Shown here piece by piece: positions 25,072 to 39,100 of a stretch of DNA of 64,000 nt. Under the pieces are notes generated by a model, which saw only the letters and a program-made list of their open reading frames with translations, searched no databases and was not told the DNA's origin. The translations under genes were made by a program, and so were the position numbers. The stretch is from Euborellia annulipes (lineage: Eukaryota; Arthropoda; Insecta; Dermaptera; Anisolabididae), in assembly GCA_023213315.1 (NCBI GenBank), contig JAKCPI010014256.1, forward strand, positions 1-64,000, read 5' to 3'. Within the stretch, counting starts at the first letter, position 1; every line of letters begins with the position of its first letter.

Positions 25072-25419
25072 AACACGGTGAAATATCAAAACGATCACTT
25101 GAAAAGTGATTTATTTGTTAATTTATATTTAATGCCAAAAGATGCAACGAATCAAAATTAAGTTCGCCACCTGATAATGTTATCTAAGGATTCCCTCACT
25201 GCCAATTCTCGAGACATCAAACCAGAATTTGCCGCCTCGGGTTTGCAAAAAGACAATGTTATAATATGTAGGAGATGGAAAGAAAGGTGAGAGGGTCCAA
25301 AATTATTTATCCTTTTCTTAATAATAAAATTTATTATTCTCCTTTCATTTTCTGAACAACATAAGAAAAAATACATGATAATACATAAATATAAAAATAA
25401 AATATAGTTCAAAAAAACT

Positions 25420-25462
25420 TCAGTTCAATCATATATATATATATTCTTTTTAATATATTTAG

Positions 25463-25493
<31 letters not shown>

Positions 25494-25770
25494 GGTATAT
25501 TTTGAGAAACACAAAAACAGGTGTTTCAATTATTTTTTTATTTCTATAAAATAATAAAAATAAAAATAAAATATTTGAGTATAATTAATACAAATAAATT
25601 TATTTCTACCTACGTCACGCATTGTTACAGGAGTATAATAATAATAATAATAATAATAATGTACTTTTGAAAATAGTTTAACTTAATAAATAATATCGAT
25701 TTTCTCCCATAAAAACTAGATCTAAAACTTTATATATATATATATTTATTTATTTATTCATTTTTTAGAA
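25420..25770. repeat. AT and TAA microsatellites
   Basis: TA runs occur at 25432-25445, 25470-25495 and 25732-25746, and a (TAA/ATA)n tract at 25635-25662. They are simple repeats with no other feature. Confidence 0.8.
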
Positions 25771-26261
25771 AAAGAGATCAATCTCCTTTATAACGCTGAG
25801 GGGGAAAAAAAACAAAAAATACGCAACAATATATCCAGAGCTTTTTTTTGGACAACAATACTCTTTTTATTATTGCAACTGGCAATTGTTAATTTTAAAT
25901 ATAATAATTACAACAATCAAAATGCATCATAAACAAATGTTTGGCAAACAACAAAAAAGAACATTCAAATGTTTCTGGCGCATTCTGAAATAATAAATAG
26001 TTTGAAATTAGAATAATAAAGATGAGATGAGATGGAACAGGGCAAACCTGGGGAGAATCGAACAAGTGATAACGTTGCACTTTTATAACATTTGTTTATT
26101 AAGCTTATATGAGAGAAAGCGATCGGTTTAAGCCCTTTTGCGTTAACAAAACGCTCTGAAGGCAAGGCATTATATTTATATTTGTATTTGAAATTTTGAG
26201 GGTGGCATCTCAAACTGGAAGCAATACAAATTTAATTTTTGGCCTACCATCTTCAAGGCCT

Positions 26262-26888
26262 ACAAAAGATTATTCATACATATATACATGTACATAATAA
26301 AATCAACATATTGCACGCAGATATATAATATAATATACAGGTTGATCTATTTCGAGAACTAATTGAACTTTCAGTAATTAGAAATATTTTAGAAATAAAA
26401 CGATTTATTATTATAATGATAATGAATGCAAAATTTGAAACATTCAGAGAGCTGGCTGGGGTAATAATTTACATTTGCCCTGTAATTTAAACAGAGTGAT
26501 CCTATCTATTTCGAGAACTAATTGGAATTGGAATTATTTGAATCATTTATTAATAAGGTTTGTAATATCGCTTTTGACTTCCCGCTAGGCATTTTTTCTG
26601 AACACTGGCTCTGCCACTTGGATTTACGCCTGCCATGATCCAAAGGTCAGGACTAATTGAAATTTTTAAAGATTTAAGAAATAGAATAAATAAATTAACA
26701 GAGTGCCAGTGCCAGTGTTAATAAGAAATGCCTAAAGCCTTATTACTAAATGATTAAAATATCTAAACCTTCACATAATTTCAATTAGTTCTCGAAATAG
26801 ATCAACCTGTATATTATTTTGTTTAATGTATTATATATGTTGATTTTATGTACATGTATATGTATATATGTATGAATAATCTTCTAAA
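26262..26888. mobile_element. Foldback element with about 110-bp inverted arms
   Basis: The left arm (26262-26375), containing ATTCATACATATATAC and GGTTGATCTATTTCGAGAAC, is inverted at about 26777-26888. The middle has no protein. It is a non-autonomous element of unassigned class. Confidence 0.7.
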
Positions 26889-26899
26889 GACCGTGAAGA

Positions 26900-28740
26900 T
26901 GATAAATATAATATTAGACTCTCAAGTTAAATAGCCAAGATTTCAGTTTGGAGGAGATGCAATTCTCAGGGTATAAATAAGAAAAAAACAAATTTCTTCT
27001 TATTAAGGCCGAGTCAAAACAAATTCCAAGAGATTTGCAGCCATTTCAATTCCAAACTATTTAGCGTTGCGTCTTCTCCTTGGAAAGAAAAAAAAAGCTC
27101 TGGCAATATTTAAGGATATCTCAATCAATCGGATCAGTCATGGATTCTATTCTATATATAATATATATATATAATAATAATAATATTAATAAACTCTCTA
27201 ATATGATTTTCAACTGCTTTGAGGAACATTTAAAAAATTCAATGACTAAAAAAAAGTTTTTTTTTTTGTTTTTTTTTTTTTTAATCAAAAATAATAATGG
27301 AGGTATATTTTCTTTTTTTTTTTGTTTGTTTGTCTGTTTTAATACTGCATTGATCTTATAGAGTGGAAATAACAATATTCTAAATGAGAAGATGGAGCCG
27401 AGACTCTGGTCACAGATTCAAGCTTAGCTTCTTTTGCTTTGGAGCGAGATTATCTTTATTTAAATAAATAAACTTTTCTGCCTTTATGTCTCTAATTGAA
27501 ACAATAAAACACAGTAAAGCGTCGTTTTTTTTTTTCATCGACATTTTTATCATTCAAATCCTTTTCGGAGGCGCGTTACGCGTCACGAGGTTTTATTTGC
27601 TATTTTGCGGCTCTAAAGTTGTTTTCGGTCGTTTGGGCCATCTACATCCTGAACAGATATCAGATCCAAGGACGGGGATGCTGAGGCGCTTTGCGGATGA
27701 GTGCCTGAAGGCATCTTTTAAGGAATAAACCAGAAAACAAGTATTTGTTATTTGTTTTTTTGGTGACTTGGATACAAAATATCGCTGTATAATTCGCACT
27801 TACAAACAACTCATAGTTAAACCAGAAAAGGCATTTCTTGTGATGTGTGTCAATCGAATCCTCTTTCCCCACGAATCAGTTCCTTTATATTAAATGCAAA
27901 TTTTTTTTTTCAAAGAAATTCGTTCTAAGACAAAAGAGAAAAGAATAATTAAAGATTATTAACGATGGCGGTTGTTAAGGGGAGGGGGGGGGGGGTAACA
28001 ATAAAGAACTTTTGAGTGTTTAAAATTATAATTTCTTCTCATTATCTTATCCTGTAGAGACCGGGAAAGAGGATTCCGGCCACAAAAACGACCAAGCTTT
28101 TTTTCTTTTTTATTCATCGTATTTGTTTTGATGTTTATTAGAGGCTAGCCAGCAGGTGAGGCGCAAGCAATCTGGCAGCTCTGCTTTCTCTCCTTTTTGT
28201 TCGTCACGTTCCTGATCCTTGAATCGGTGACCAGAGACTTGCCCGGTATAAATAAGAAAGAAAGGAGGTGAAGAGGGGGGAGGGGGAGGGGCGAATGTTT
28301 TTTTTTTTTCTTTTGGCAGGGACTTTTTGTTTTCAAACAAGCGATATTAAAAAGAAATAATTCCCTGGGCCTACACCTAATTTTTTTTTTTTTTTTTTTA
28401 TAAACTATTCATCTCGTTAAAAATCTAATAAGTTTAACATTGCGTGGCTTATGTAGTAAATGAGATTTAAAAAATATATATTTATATATATTTAATTTTT
28501 TTGTTTTGTTTTGATATAGTGTTTGTGTTTGTGTGTGTGGTGAAGACGACAACAGATAACTTTTGTTTAGCGGGGAGGCATTCGAGAAGTGAAGCCTCCT
28601 CCCTGAGGCGCCGTGTTTTATTTAAACAACCAAAGCGACAACAACGTCATCGGGAAGAGGGGGAAATAAATACTAAATCGATGCTGTTGCTGTGGCTTTG
28701 AGAAGACAACACACAATTTTTGCCGAGCCGTCTTTTGACA
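26900..28740. other. Intergenic, low-complexity and AT-rich
   Basis: It lies between GPR107 and the last known BTB exon. It contains T runs, a G run at 27981-27994, and a purine-rich stretch at 28262-28300. Short open frames occur, but none shows a domain or convincing splice context. Confidence 0.4.
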
Positions 28741-28743
28741 ATA

Positions 28744-29080
28744 GGCCCGGTTGCTTCACTTCTAGTCAACTAGCAAATCATCGAACAATGTTCACGCTTA
28801 AACTTCGTGTTACAAAATAAATGAGTTTTTTCACATACAATTAGCTATCTCAGGTATAAAGAGAGATTTGTGAGTTAGCAACTTGATAAAGATCATCATT
28901 TATAATTTTTTGACAAAAATTTAAATATTTCTAAAAGAATAAATAAGTTAATCAAGGCTTGTGTCATAGCTAACTAACTACGATCTGGGCACTTATTTAA
29001 TCACTAGATGTGCAATCCATAGTCGATTAGCTTTTCCGAGGGATAGCTAGTTAATTAGAAGTGAAGCAACCCGCACCCGG
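28744..29080. mobile_element. PIF/Harbinger-like MITE, copy 1
   Basis: The left end GGCCCGGTTGCTTCACTTCT is inverted near 29057-29080. It is the same family as the copy at 34311-34920, which has a clean TAA duplication. The interior is non-coding. Confidence 0.65.
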
Positions 29081-29261
29081 TAAGGCAACCAACTGCATTT
29101 ACCGTCACTAACGAAATATTAACTTTTAGCAAAAGAAAGCCAAGTTGGTTAGAGTAGTAAAGAATTCACTTGGGCTGCTGCGGCGGCGGCCATTTATCAA
29201 GAAAGGAAACAAAGGAACGTCTTATTTACGTATTTATCTAAAACAAAAATGTTTTAAATAA

Positions 29262-29700
29262 AGAGTAGTGAGGAGATCAACGCAGCTGTAAGCAATAAAG
29301 AAAAATTTTATTTCTTTTCCGGATGTGCTGTTGGCCTCGAGCTTAGAGGGGCTCTAGGCAACTCGTGACGTATTGGCCCTGGCCGGAACTAGGAGATTTT
29401 TTAGGGGGGGGGGCAAAATTTAATTTGCCGCCCCCTCCTTAAAATTTTCTATACAAAATTCATATCATTTTACATTTTTTTTAGTAAATCTTTCTTTAAT
29501 TGCCCCCCCCCCCCTGATATCTGCAGTCCGGGGCACATGCACCCACTGCCCCCCCCCCCCCCCCTGGTGCGAGCATTTGACTTCTGGTTCAATAGTTGCC
29601 TCTAAGCTCGTCGACAAGTGTATGAAATAAAGCAGAAAAGAAATAAAATTTGTCTCTATTGCTTTCGGCTGCGTTGATCTCCTCACTACTCATTATACAT
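29262..29700. mobile_element. Foldback element
   Basis: AGTAGTGAGGAGATCAACGC at the left (29266-29285) is inverted near 29668-29690, and the arms continue inward for about 80 bp with differences. C and G runs fill the middle. Class unassigned. Confidence 0.65.
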
Positions 29701-30213
29701 TCAGCCAGAGATCCTGAAATTAATCAATGTTTTAAATATAATTTTTCTTTTACAATATATAGTCCTGATATATATTAATTTAAGATTATTCAACAAGTAC
29801 TAAAGTGCTTTTCATTTTTAATTATTATATTCAAGCATTTGTTTGTCACTCTCTGTTTTAAAACTTCCTATTTGTTTTTGATTTAAAAAAATAATTTCGA
29901 AACCCTCGTTGACTGAATATCTATCAATATGGGGCCAGGGGCATCGCTTTTGTTTATTCTTGTGAACAAGAGGGGGGGGGGGGTTAATGCATAATAGGGG
30001 TAGGGGGTTGGTGATTTTATTTATTATCACTTTCTGATGACAACTTGTTTGTTGAGACCAATCAAGTTTTTTTTTTTTTTCTAAGGCTCTCTCAGTCATC
30101 TTTTAGATTTAATTACATCTCCCTTTGCGCATTTGTAAATAAATAAAACACGGCCAAAAGTTGAAATGTTGTAAATGAATGAATGGATGAATGAATGAAT
30201 GAATGCTGATGAC

Positions 30214-30524
30214 CTAGCTGAACTGGCAGGGCTTGGCGTTCCTATCCCTGTTTCTCTCCCTTGCTGACTGGTTTTGAGATTTCTCGAGGAGACGTCGAGT
30301 ATGCGCCTGGTAGATGTGAACGCGCAACGAGCCTTGGTTTTTCGAACGTTTCGAGCAGAGCGGACACACAAAATGCATTTGCGATTTCGTGTGCCTGTCA
30401 CGTACGTGTACAGTCAGGTTGCCTTTCGTTGAGAACCGTTTCTGACAAAACGGACAGATGACGCCTCCTCGGATACCCGCCTCGAGTCGTCCCTCGTCGA
30501 CGCCAACGCCTCCAACCAGGCTCG
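30214..30524 (-). CDS. BTB gene alternative last exon: double C2H2 finger (ZF-2)
   Basis: An acceptor (TTTGTGTAG) ends at 30525 on the minus strand. The exon enters with two bases that complete the codon left open by common exon D. It codes 103 residues to the stop: linker, then [18 protein letters not shown] and [18 protein letters not shown], two C2H2 fingers, then a basic tail. The paired fingers with CPxCxKxFSTKGNLxVHxRDRH are characteristic of lola-type isoform exons. The acceptor is weak in pyrimidines; another one nearby could be used. Confidence 0.8.
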
Positions 30525-33118
30525 CTACACAAACACAACCCGAGCGATTACTCTCTCTCCTCAAACTCTCTCTCTCTCTCTCTCTCTCTCCCTCTTTCGT
30601 AGCATGCAATAATCAAACAAAAGAAGATCGATCAAGAATTAAATAAAAACCAAAGAGAGAGAGACAATCCTCCGACAATCATCTAAAAAGAGTCTACTCG
30701 GCCGGAAAGGAAGGTGCAGGCGACCCTCGTCGTCTTCGCAAAGGTCATTTTGAAATAATAAGAATTAAGAGATATTTTGAAATCTTTTATTCATAACAGT
30801 TTAACAACAAAAAATTTTATAAATTCTTTTAATAGAAGACACAAGACAACTGCAACGACGAGACGAAATTGGAAGAAAAAGAGAAGAGAGAGAGAGAGGG
30901 AGGGGGGGTGGGGGAGGGGGAGAAGAGACAAAAATATAAATGCAAGGAAGAACAAACAAACAGCACAAGACACAAAATTCTGCTTCCCAAACAAAATAAA
31001 AATAAACCGTGCGAAACAATAAACACAGAAACAAAAAAACAAAAATAAAAAGGACTTGATCCGCCCTTACAGAAATATATTTTTTTTTTTAAATCTTTTT
31101 TTAAGGCCTCCATCAGAGAGTTGTCCGTCATTTATTTATTTATTTTTTTTGATTGGTAAGATTATTTAGTAATTATTTGTCTTTGGTGTTGGCTGTTGAT
31201 GGTGGCGTGTCGCTTGACGTTGAACGCGATGATAAATCGACATGTGATTTTGTAGACTATTATTTGTACGAAATCGTTTAGTACAATATGTACAATGCAC
31301 TGATTGTGGTGGAGAATGGATATCTTGAATATGTTTACGGATAGACGATTTCCGAAGAAGTTTTCCACAAAAAGTACAAGGGCGTAGAACAGGCGACGAT
31401 CCGCCACTGGGAACCACGACTTCTGCAATGATCAAATAAATTAACGCTCATTAGAAATTGCTAAGATGGAAATTAGAAAAAAAAAATTAATTAATGATGG
31501 AACACCTGATGGAGGCCTACGAACGCGATTAAAAACATAATCAAGAAAGTAAGGAGCTATAAAAGAATCGAGGAAGGCGAAGCGACCCTCCGGGTTAGTG
31601 TTTATTAATTTATAGAAGAGTAGATCACGTTTTATTTAAAAGAAAAAAAAACAGATGGTGATGGAGTCAGATGATTTTCATTTTGTTTAAATTAACGCCC
31701 TTGACGTTTCGGCTCCAGGTCTAAGCCATCATCGATGCAAGTTTGGCACCCTGAGGATGACCGAGGCCTGGAACCGAAACTGTCAGCAGGGGAATTAAAT
31801 TTATTATGATGCTATTCGGGGTCAAATTTGGCGTCATTTTAGAAAGAATGGGGGATGACGATGTTCCTACCCTTGGAAGAATCATCCACCTAGCACTCAA
31901 CTAACGATCGACGGAAAAAGATAAATCACTTCGAGTTCAAAAGATCAGAGGATATGATTGCTTTTTTGTTTAATAAGACGTTATCCTGACTAAGCGCAAC
32001 GAATTCGATTTTGTTATTTCTAACAAACTAGCGTCTTGAGCTTCCAATTCCGCCTGGGTATTTATATTCTAATTTGTAATCTGAGGAGTGTCTCTCTGAA
32101 AAGGGAAAAACAATTCCTGCTGGAATAAAACTTGCAAATTCAGAAGAATAATTATCTCTTTTGGAACTTTGGATTTCGCTATCACCTGGATGAGAGGGGA
32201 GTGGATGATTATTCAATGCTCGCCGAACAAATAAATATAAATTTACAATTCCCATTAGAATTTCTTTTTACCAATCGAATTCCGGTACTCGTGATGTTTC
32301 CCCAACAAATGCGCTAAGGATCTTGCTTTGACTCCCATCAGCGCCAGCGACCTGGCCAACAGCCTCTAATCCTCACAAGAGGCATCAATTGCCTCAAGTT
32401 GAATAAACAGCGCTGAACAGCTGGATGTTGAACAAGGCTGTTGAAAGTCAACGATCACAAGGACGGATACAAGGGGGGGGGGGGGTCAAGGGGATAATTA
32501 CCCCCCCCCCCCGAGATTTGAGGAAAATATTTTTTTTTTTTTAAATTAAATTTTATTTTTAATATAAAATTTTAAAAATTTGATTTGTATTTATATTCTG
32601 ATAAACAAGTACAGAATGCACCTTTAAATTACCGAAAGTAAGAAAAAATTGTGTGCAGTCACACCAGATAACCCCCCCCCCCCTCCCGAGAAACTCCTCT
32701 GGATCCGCTCATGGTCGATAATGGAATTTCTCTTCTTCTCTTAAGATCTCCGCGGCAAAATCTAGAAAATCACACACGCGGGCATTCTCGATGTGTTGTT
32801 AATAATTGGAATGAGAACAAAGATTCTTTAAAATGCTCAAGAACAAATAAAAATATGGAAGTGTATATGTTTATAAGTATATATACCAGGAAGTAAAAAT
32901 TTTTTGCCCCCTCCCCCAAGCAAAAACTGAAATGACGTCACTGGTCAACCAGGAAGTTGATTGGTCGATTAGCCCGATAGGACATTCCATTATCGATTCA
33001 ATAGCGAGCATCCAAATATTCAGCGTTGCTTGATCGTTGCCTTTTCGATTGGCTTTAAAGCGCATTTATTGACAAAACAAGGAATGAAAAAAAAAAAGAA
33101 TTCGGCTATCGAATAGAG

Positions 33119-33155
<37 letters not shown>

Positions 33156-36100
33156 GTTGTGTACAAAGCTATTTACAATCTTCTTTTTATTCATGTTTTC
33201 TTTGAGAACCTCAGAAAAATTCAAAAAATTAAAGATGTTTGAGTTAAAAATTTATATATATATATACAAATAAAGAGAATTATTTGACAAAAGGATCGAT
33301 CGATGCTTGTTAATTGTTAATGGGGTTGTTGGATCTAACGGGGAGGTCCAGTAGAAAAGGGCAGCCAAAAATGAACATCTGCTCTAATAAGGTGAAAGAA
33401 ATGCATGCCAACATAAATGTAATATTACGAAAAAAAGTCATTTATACATGTATATATATTTTTATTTCAATAAATAAATAAATACATTACTATGTATATA
33501 TATAGATATATATACCTGGTATGTATGTATGTATAATATTTATATCTAAAATACTTTATGATTATAAAAAAAAGAAAAAAAGGAAATAATGAAAGACAGA
33601 GAATTTCGGGTTTGAAAAACGATCGAGGTGAGGAGCTGCTCTGAGTCAACGCCACGATTCCGTTTTTATTTTTACCTTAGTAAATCCAAAACAAAAATTT
33701 GTTTGTTCCCAGATTTTGAAATGTGCCATTGATGGAGTGCGCGTTATTTTTGATGCCAAAAGATCGAGGAAAAAAAACCTATGCCATGACTTAGCAACTC
33801 GCGGCACATCCAATTTGATTCTCAAGCTGAATGTCCAAGTTGCATTTAACTAAGGGCCGGTTGCTTCAGTTCTAATCAACAAGAACACGCTTAACCTTCG
33901 AGTTTAAATAAAATCACACCTGAGGGAGAGAAGCAACTTAAATTTAGAGAGAATCCTCTAAAGGGAAGATTTGGGAAGACTCGATTGACGCGTTGGGCTT
34001 TCGACCCTTCGAGTTCGATCTGGGAACAAAACATTCTTACAAAGAAAAAGTTATTATCTTGTGGATTGAACATCTAAATGTAACAGTTAAACGTTGTTAG
34101 AAATGAACACAAACAAAAGGGCAACAATGGAACTGAGAAGGCGTAGAGTAAGTATTCACCAAACCTTGCAAAGTGATCAAACAAACAAAATTAACTTCCC
34201 CCCTCCCCCTTTTCTTTTCATGGCCTTTCAATTATGTATCAATATTATTGAGTGAGCCTCTTTTGACATTTTTGATATTCGTTGAATGCATCCTCTTGTA
34301 TCGGCGCTAAGGGCCGGTTGCTTCAGTTTCAGTTCTAATTAACTTGCTACCCCTCGGATGTCTTTTCAAATCTAGTTAAGCTAATCATATGATTAAATAA
34401 GAGTAGCTAACTAGCTAAGAAGACTCAAAGGGGTGAAATCAGTAACATTTATTTATTTTTTTTTAGCTTTAATTATTTTAATTTTTAATAAATTTTATAA
34501 ATGAGTTGCTAACTTGACAAAACTTTTCCTTTTATCTAATTTTTTTTTTTTTTTATTTAAAAAAACACTCACACTTTTTTCTCATTCACATTCACATCAC
34601 ACAGTCTTTTCGGCAACTCAGGCCATATAAGACTTTGACGATATCCGTTATTGATTAGCCTAATATACATATTGGGGTCCAGGCATTCTTATTTAAGCCA
34701 TTTGGTATCCAAATGGCTTAAATAAAATCATCGGACTGCCTGTGGTCCGAACCCGCGACTTAGCACGCTAACCCCTACACCAAGCCCCGAGGGCCCTTTT
34801 ATCTAATGATAACTCATTTTTTTAAAAATCGAAGGTTAAGCGTGTTCGTGTTTACTATATAGATGATTTGCTATCTGTCGGATAAGTTTGCTAGTTGACT
34901 AGAAATGAAGCAACCGGCCCTAAGGCTAATACAAGCATCACTGATAACATTTATTTTGTTCTATACAGAGTTTTTCCTCTTACCTTTGAATATGCATATG
35001 TATATATACGTAAAAGGATTTCGAGATTATTTCTTAATCTTGCAATGATTGTACAAATTATTAAATTTGGTAGCCAGTAGAATATTGTATGAGGGAAGAC
35101 GAGAAGCGAACGACTGACCTCTAGTACACATACAAGAGGCGAGATCTCTACCTCTGGCCCTCAGTTAGTGTTCGCTTGGTGGATTCCTACTCTAGGCTTG
35201 ATGTCCTTTGAATATTAATTAAGTGCCTGCCCATGGGCTCTAAATTTTCAAGTTGAATGCAGTCATATTTACAAGATAATTATTTTTAGCCGAACTTAGA
35301 TGTTACTTTCAATGTCTGCGTTGTTATCGACTTTTATTCTAACAAATTTGCTCAACAATTCCACCGCACAAATTGAAAGCAACGCCTAAAAGCCTAATAA
35401 TCAATAAGCGAAGACAAATGATATTTTATAATTCTCTGTCACCGTTGTGTTTGTGTATTTTTTTTTCTATATACAAAATTAAATAGAAAAAACAAAACCA
35501 ATTATCACCTAGGCATAATAATAAATAAATAAATAAATAACATAAATGTGAACGAGAGGGCGAGTTGAGTTAAACGTTAAGGGAGACGTTGTTATGGTAG
35601 ATGGCATGTCCCTGGTAGCCCCCCAGATCGGTCTTGTAGGTGGGTGGCGCGTGGTTATGGATGTCTTTTAGATTGACGATGACATCATTGATGGTGGTAC
35701 ACTTTGCCTGGCACTGTTGCCTCGCCTTGAGGCAAACCCAATAGACACGTGTGTTGAACGTGCGATTCTTGCAGAACTGATAACCTCGCAGCCAGAGGCG
35801 AGATCTGCCTCGACACGTCGTGAAATGCGCATCTAAGGACAGACCACCGGAGACATACACACTCTCTCAATTTCTTCGCCTTTTTATTCATTTATTTATT
35901 TATTTATTTATTCCCATCATCAGCATCATCATCATCATCATCATCATTTCGATGCCCTTTCTTCAGTCTGTCTGTCACATGTCTAATGGGAATCTCTTTT
36001 TTTTTTTAATAGAGTTTTTAATCTAAAAATATTAACGCCAATTAAATTTAGAAGTTGATATCTTTTTTTTTTAATTTATTTCATATTAACATACCTTTTT

Positions 36101-39100
36101 TTTCTCGAAGAGTTTTCACAAAATTTGAATTAAAAAAAAAAAAAAAACGAGAGCGACAACTAGACATTTTTCAGGAGAATATTAGAAATAAAAAAGAGAT
36201 TTGTGATGATTTGTTAGCTGAGAGATCTGTTCAAAGGAATTTTTTGCCAGGGCAAATGTCAAGAGCTAGAGGCTGTTTTTGCGCTGTGCGCCAGCAAGAA
36301 AGATAGAGCAGCTAATCTATTATTCGGATCCTGTCCTTTGAACCGTTCAACTAATTTAGATCTCCACGATAATAGATTTTAATTTCTGAATAAATTTTTT
36401 TTTTTTTGCTGGGTTAAGCCTCTGTTAATTTACAACTGTGTGTATCGAGTTTTTCAGAAAAAAAATTACTGCAGAATTAAGAAAAAATATGAGGCTGACC
36501 TGCATGACATGTAACAAAATGAATAGTTTTTGTAATAATTAGGATATTTCGATTGAATTTGAAGTGCTGAATTTGCATGAGTTAACTAACTCCAGAGTGC
36601 AACATTTGTTGCGACGCCGCTACAAAACTGCCAAGTGGTGCTATGTCGTTATGGTGTGCATACCAGAGTATAAAACGCGTCGATGTTATGATACACATGT
36701 CTAAACCCGCCTTTATTAATTAATTCAGTGGCGAAACCAGGGGGGGTTAGAATATTGACCCCCCCCCTCCCCCAGAAGAGACAAAAAATTCAAATTGCTA
36801 TCTTTTGTTTATATTAAAATTGAATTTCGTTTTTCCTCTGCTCAGGTACATAGCCAGGGAGGAGGGGGTGGGGGCTTCAGGGCCCTCCCTCCCCCTCTTC
36901 TTCTAAAATTTTTTCAAACCCCCCCCCCAGGAGCAAATCCAGGTTGCGCCACTGAATCAATTACTCTAACAGAAAAAAGAATATTATATGAGGATGTAAA
37001 GGCTCGATGATTAGCAGCAGATAAAATTAAATAAGTTTATTCCTGATATTTCGAAGGAGATTATTCAATATGAATAAAAATTTTACATATTTTTGAATAA
37101 CAGAATCTTATTACACTCTCAATGAAAATGTGTGAGGTGGGATGGATGTTGGAGATAATTCGGACATCTAGCGAGAGGAGAAATTCACGTCCAACATCCA
37201 ACTCACCTCATCCAAATAAAATAAGGGAGGAATAGAAGACACCCAATGTTATTTATTTATATAAAAAAAAATATAACAAAATAAATATTTCATTTTTCGT
37301 CAACCGGATTAGGCTCCTTGCCATCTTCAGGCCTCAAATCCTTCATAAAGAATTTCTATTTACTCAAGTCTATGATTTTGAAGAAAATTTAGTTGGTTGA
37401 ATTTGACTTATTTAACTTTGTACTAATAAAAGCTTGGTGATAAAAATTTAGAACAATTAGTAAAAGAATTTGATTTTCGGTTTAACTGAGTTATTTGTAA
37501 AAATTACGTTTCGGCCACTCATACAATTTTTACCTGAAGAAGGCCACAGAATGAGTGGCCGAAACGTTGTAATTTTTTACAAATAAAACGCAATTAAACC
37601 GAAAATCAAATTCTTTTACTAATGATAACAGCTGTGAAAGCCTAAACTTCAAAATATAGAACTATTATTAATATTTTTAAACAAATCTGAAAATTTGTTT
37701 GAGACTTAAAGCATATATATAAGAATTGTCTTTATATATATATATAAAGGGTCTATCCATATCAAGTGATACAGAAAAAAATAATTGGTCGCTCGACCAT
37801 TTTGTAAAAAATAATATTTTTTTCCTAGATTCCTACATTATTTCTGAGTTCAAAAGTGATTTTAAAATTTTTATCTCTTTTGGTACTGCTACGGCGGCCA
37901 TTTTGTTTTGCAAAACGCGCTAATTTTGGCGTATTTAAGGGTTTGCGTTAACTTGTATAACTCAGAAACCATTAATTCTAGAGTGATGAAACAAAACCAT
38001 TTTAATCAGAAAAACAGCCTAAATATTATCTCCAGTACATATTTACTGAAATATGGATCAAAAACAGTCTGCAACCCAATCAACATTGGGGTAAGAAAAC
38101 GGAAAAATTTCAATTTTTGAAGGCTATTACCTTTGGAAAGAATACAATCTCAGGCTTGATTTTTTTGTGTGTAGCTATACACTAGTACTGCATGTATTTT
38201 AAATATCAACCCTGAGCTTAATTCCTTTAAGAGCTACAAATTTTTAAAAACTGAAATTTTTCAAAAATCCAAACTTTGAGCCTCAATATCTTTGTTGGGA
38301 CAAAGTTTAAAAATCTGAAATTTTTACCAGCAAACCCTCTTATGGTTGTTATACTGCTGTATAAATTTCATCTTTGAGATTTTGTTTTAAGCCAAGTTAC
38401 AATATCATGAAAATCACAAAAAACCCTTAAGCTCGGCCAATACCTCTAGTACTGTAGATAGCTTAGATTAAGTTCCAGGTGTAGGCAATTATTTTACTTA
38501 ATGTAAACTTAACCTATTTAAATGTAATGTCTTGCTTTTGATGTAAAATAATATGAATTTTTGAAATTTTAAATAACTTTATCACGTTATTTTCAGGTTT
38601 ACAAAAAAAAAAAAACTTTGTACATTTACTCAATTTTTCTGGCTTATTTATAAATTTCATTTTCATAAAGAATATTAAAAATTACACAAACACACACTGT
38701 TTTCTTGACATAGAAATATGTACAAATTATTTTTTACTGGTTAGTGTTTTATTCCTGTACCGGACAGTAGTAATGTTAAGTGCTTCATAACCTCACTAGC
38801 AACTGATTATGAAGAAAATGTGTAATTTTTAATATTCTTTATTAAAATGAAATTTATAAATAAGCCAGAAAAATTGAATAAATGTACAAAGTTTTTTTTT
38901 TGTAAACTGAAAATAACGTGATAAAGTTATTTAAAATTTCAAAAATTCATATTATTTTACATAAAAGCAAGAATTACATTTAAATAGGTTAGTTTACATT
39001 AAGTAAAATAATTGTATGGATTATCTAGCTATCTACAGTACTAGAGGTATTGGGTTAAGGGTTTTTGTGATTTTCATGATATTGTAACTTGGTAAAAAAA

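Noticed and set aside
25635..25662. CRISPR-like or regulatory tandem repeat
   Set aside because: It is a plain TAA microsatellite in an animal genome.
27593..27730. A minus-strand open frame after an AAAAG acceptor-like site, in phase with BTB exon D
   Set aside because: It would add only about 40 residues without a finger or FLYWCH pattern, and the acceptor is poor. Phase match alone occurs one time in three.
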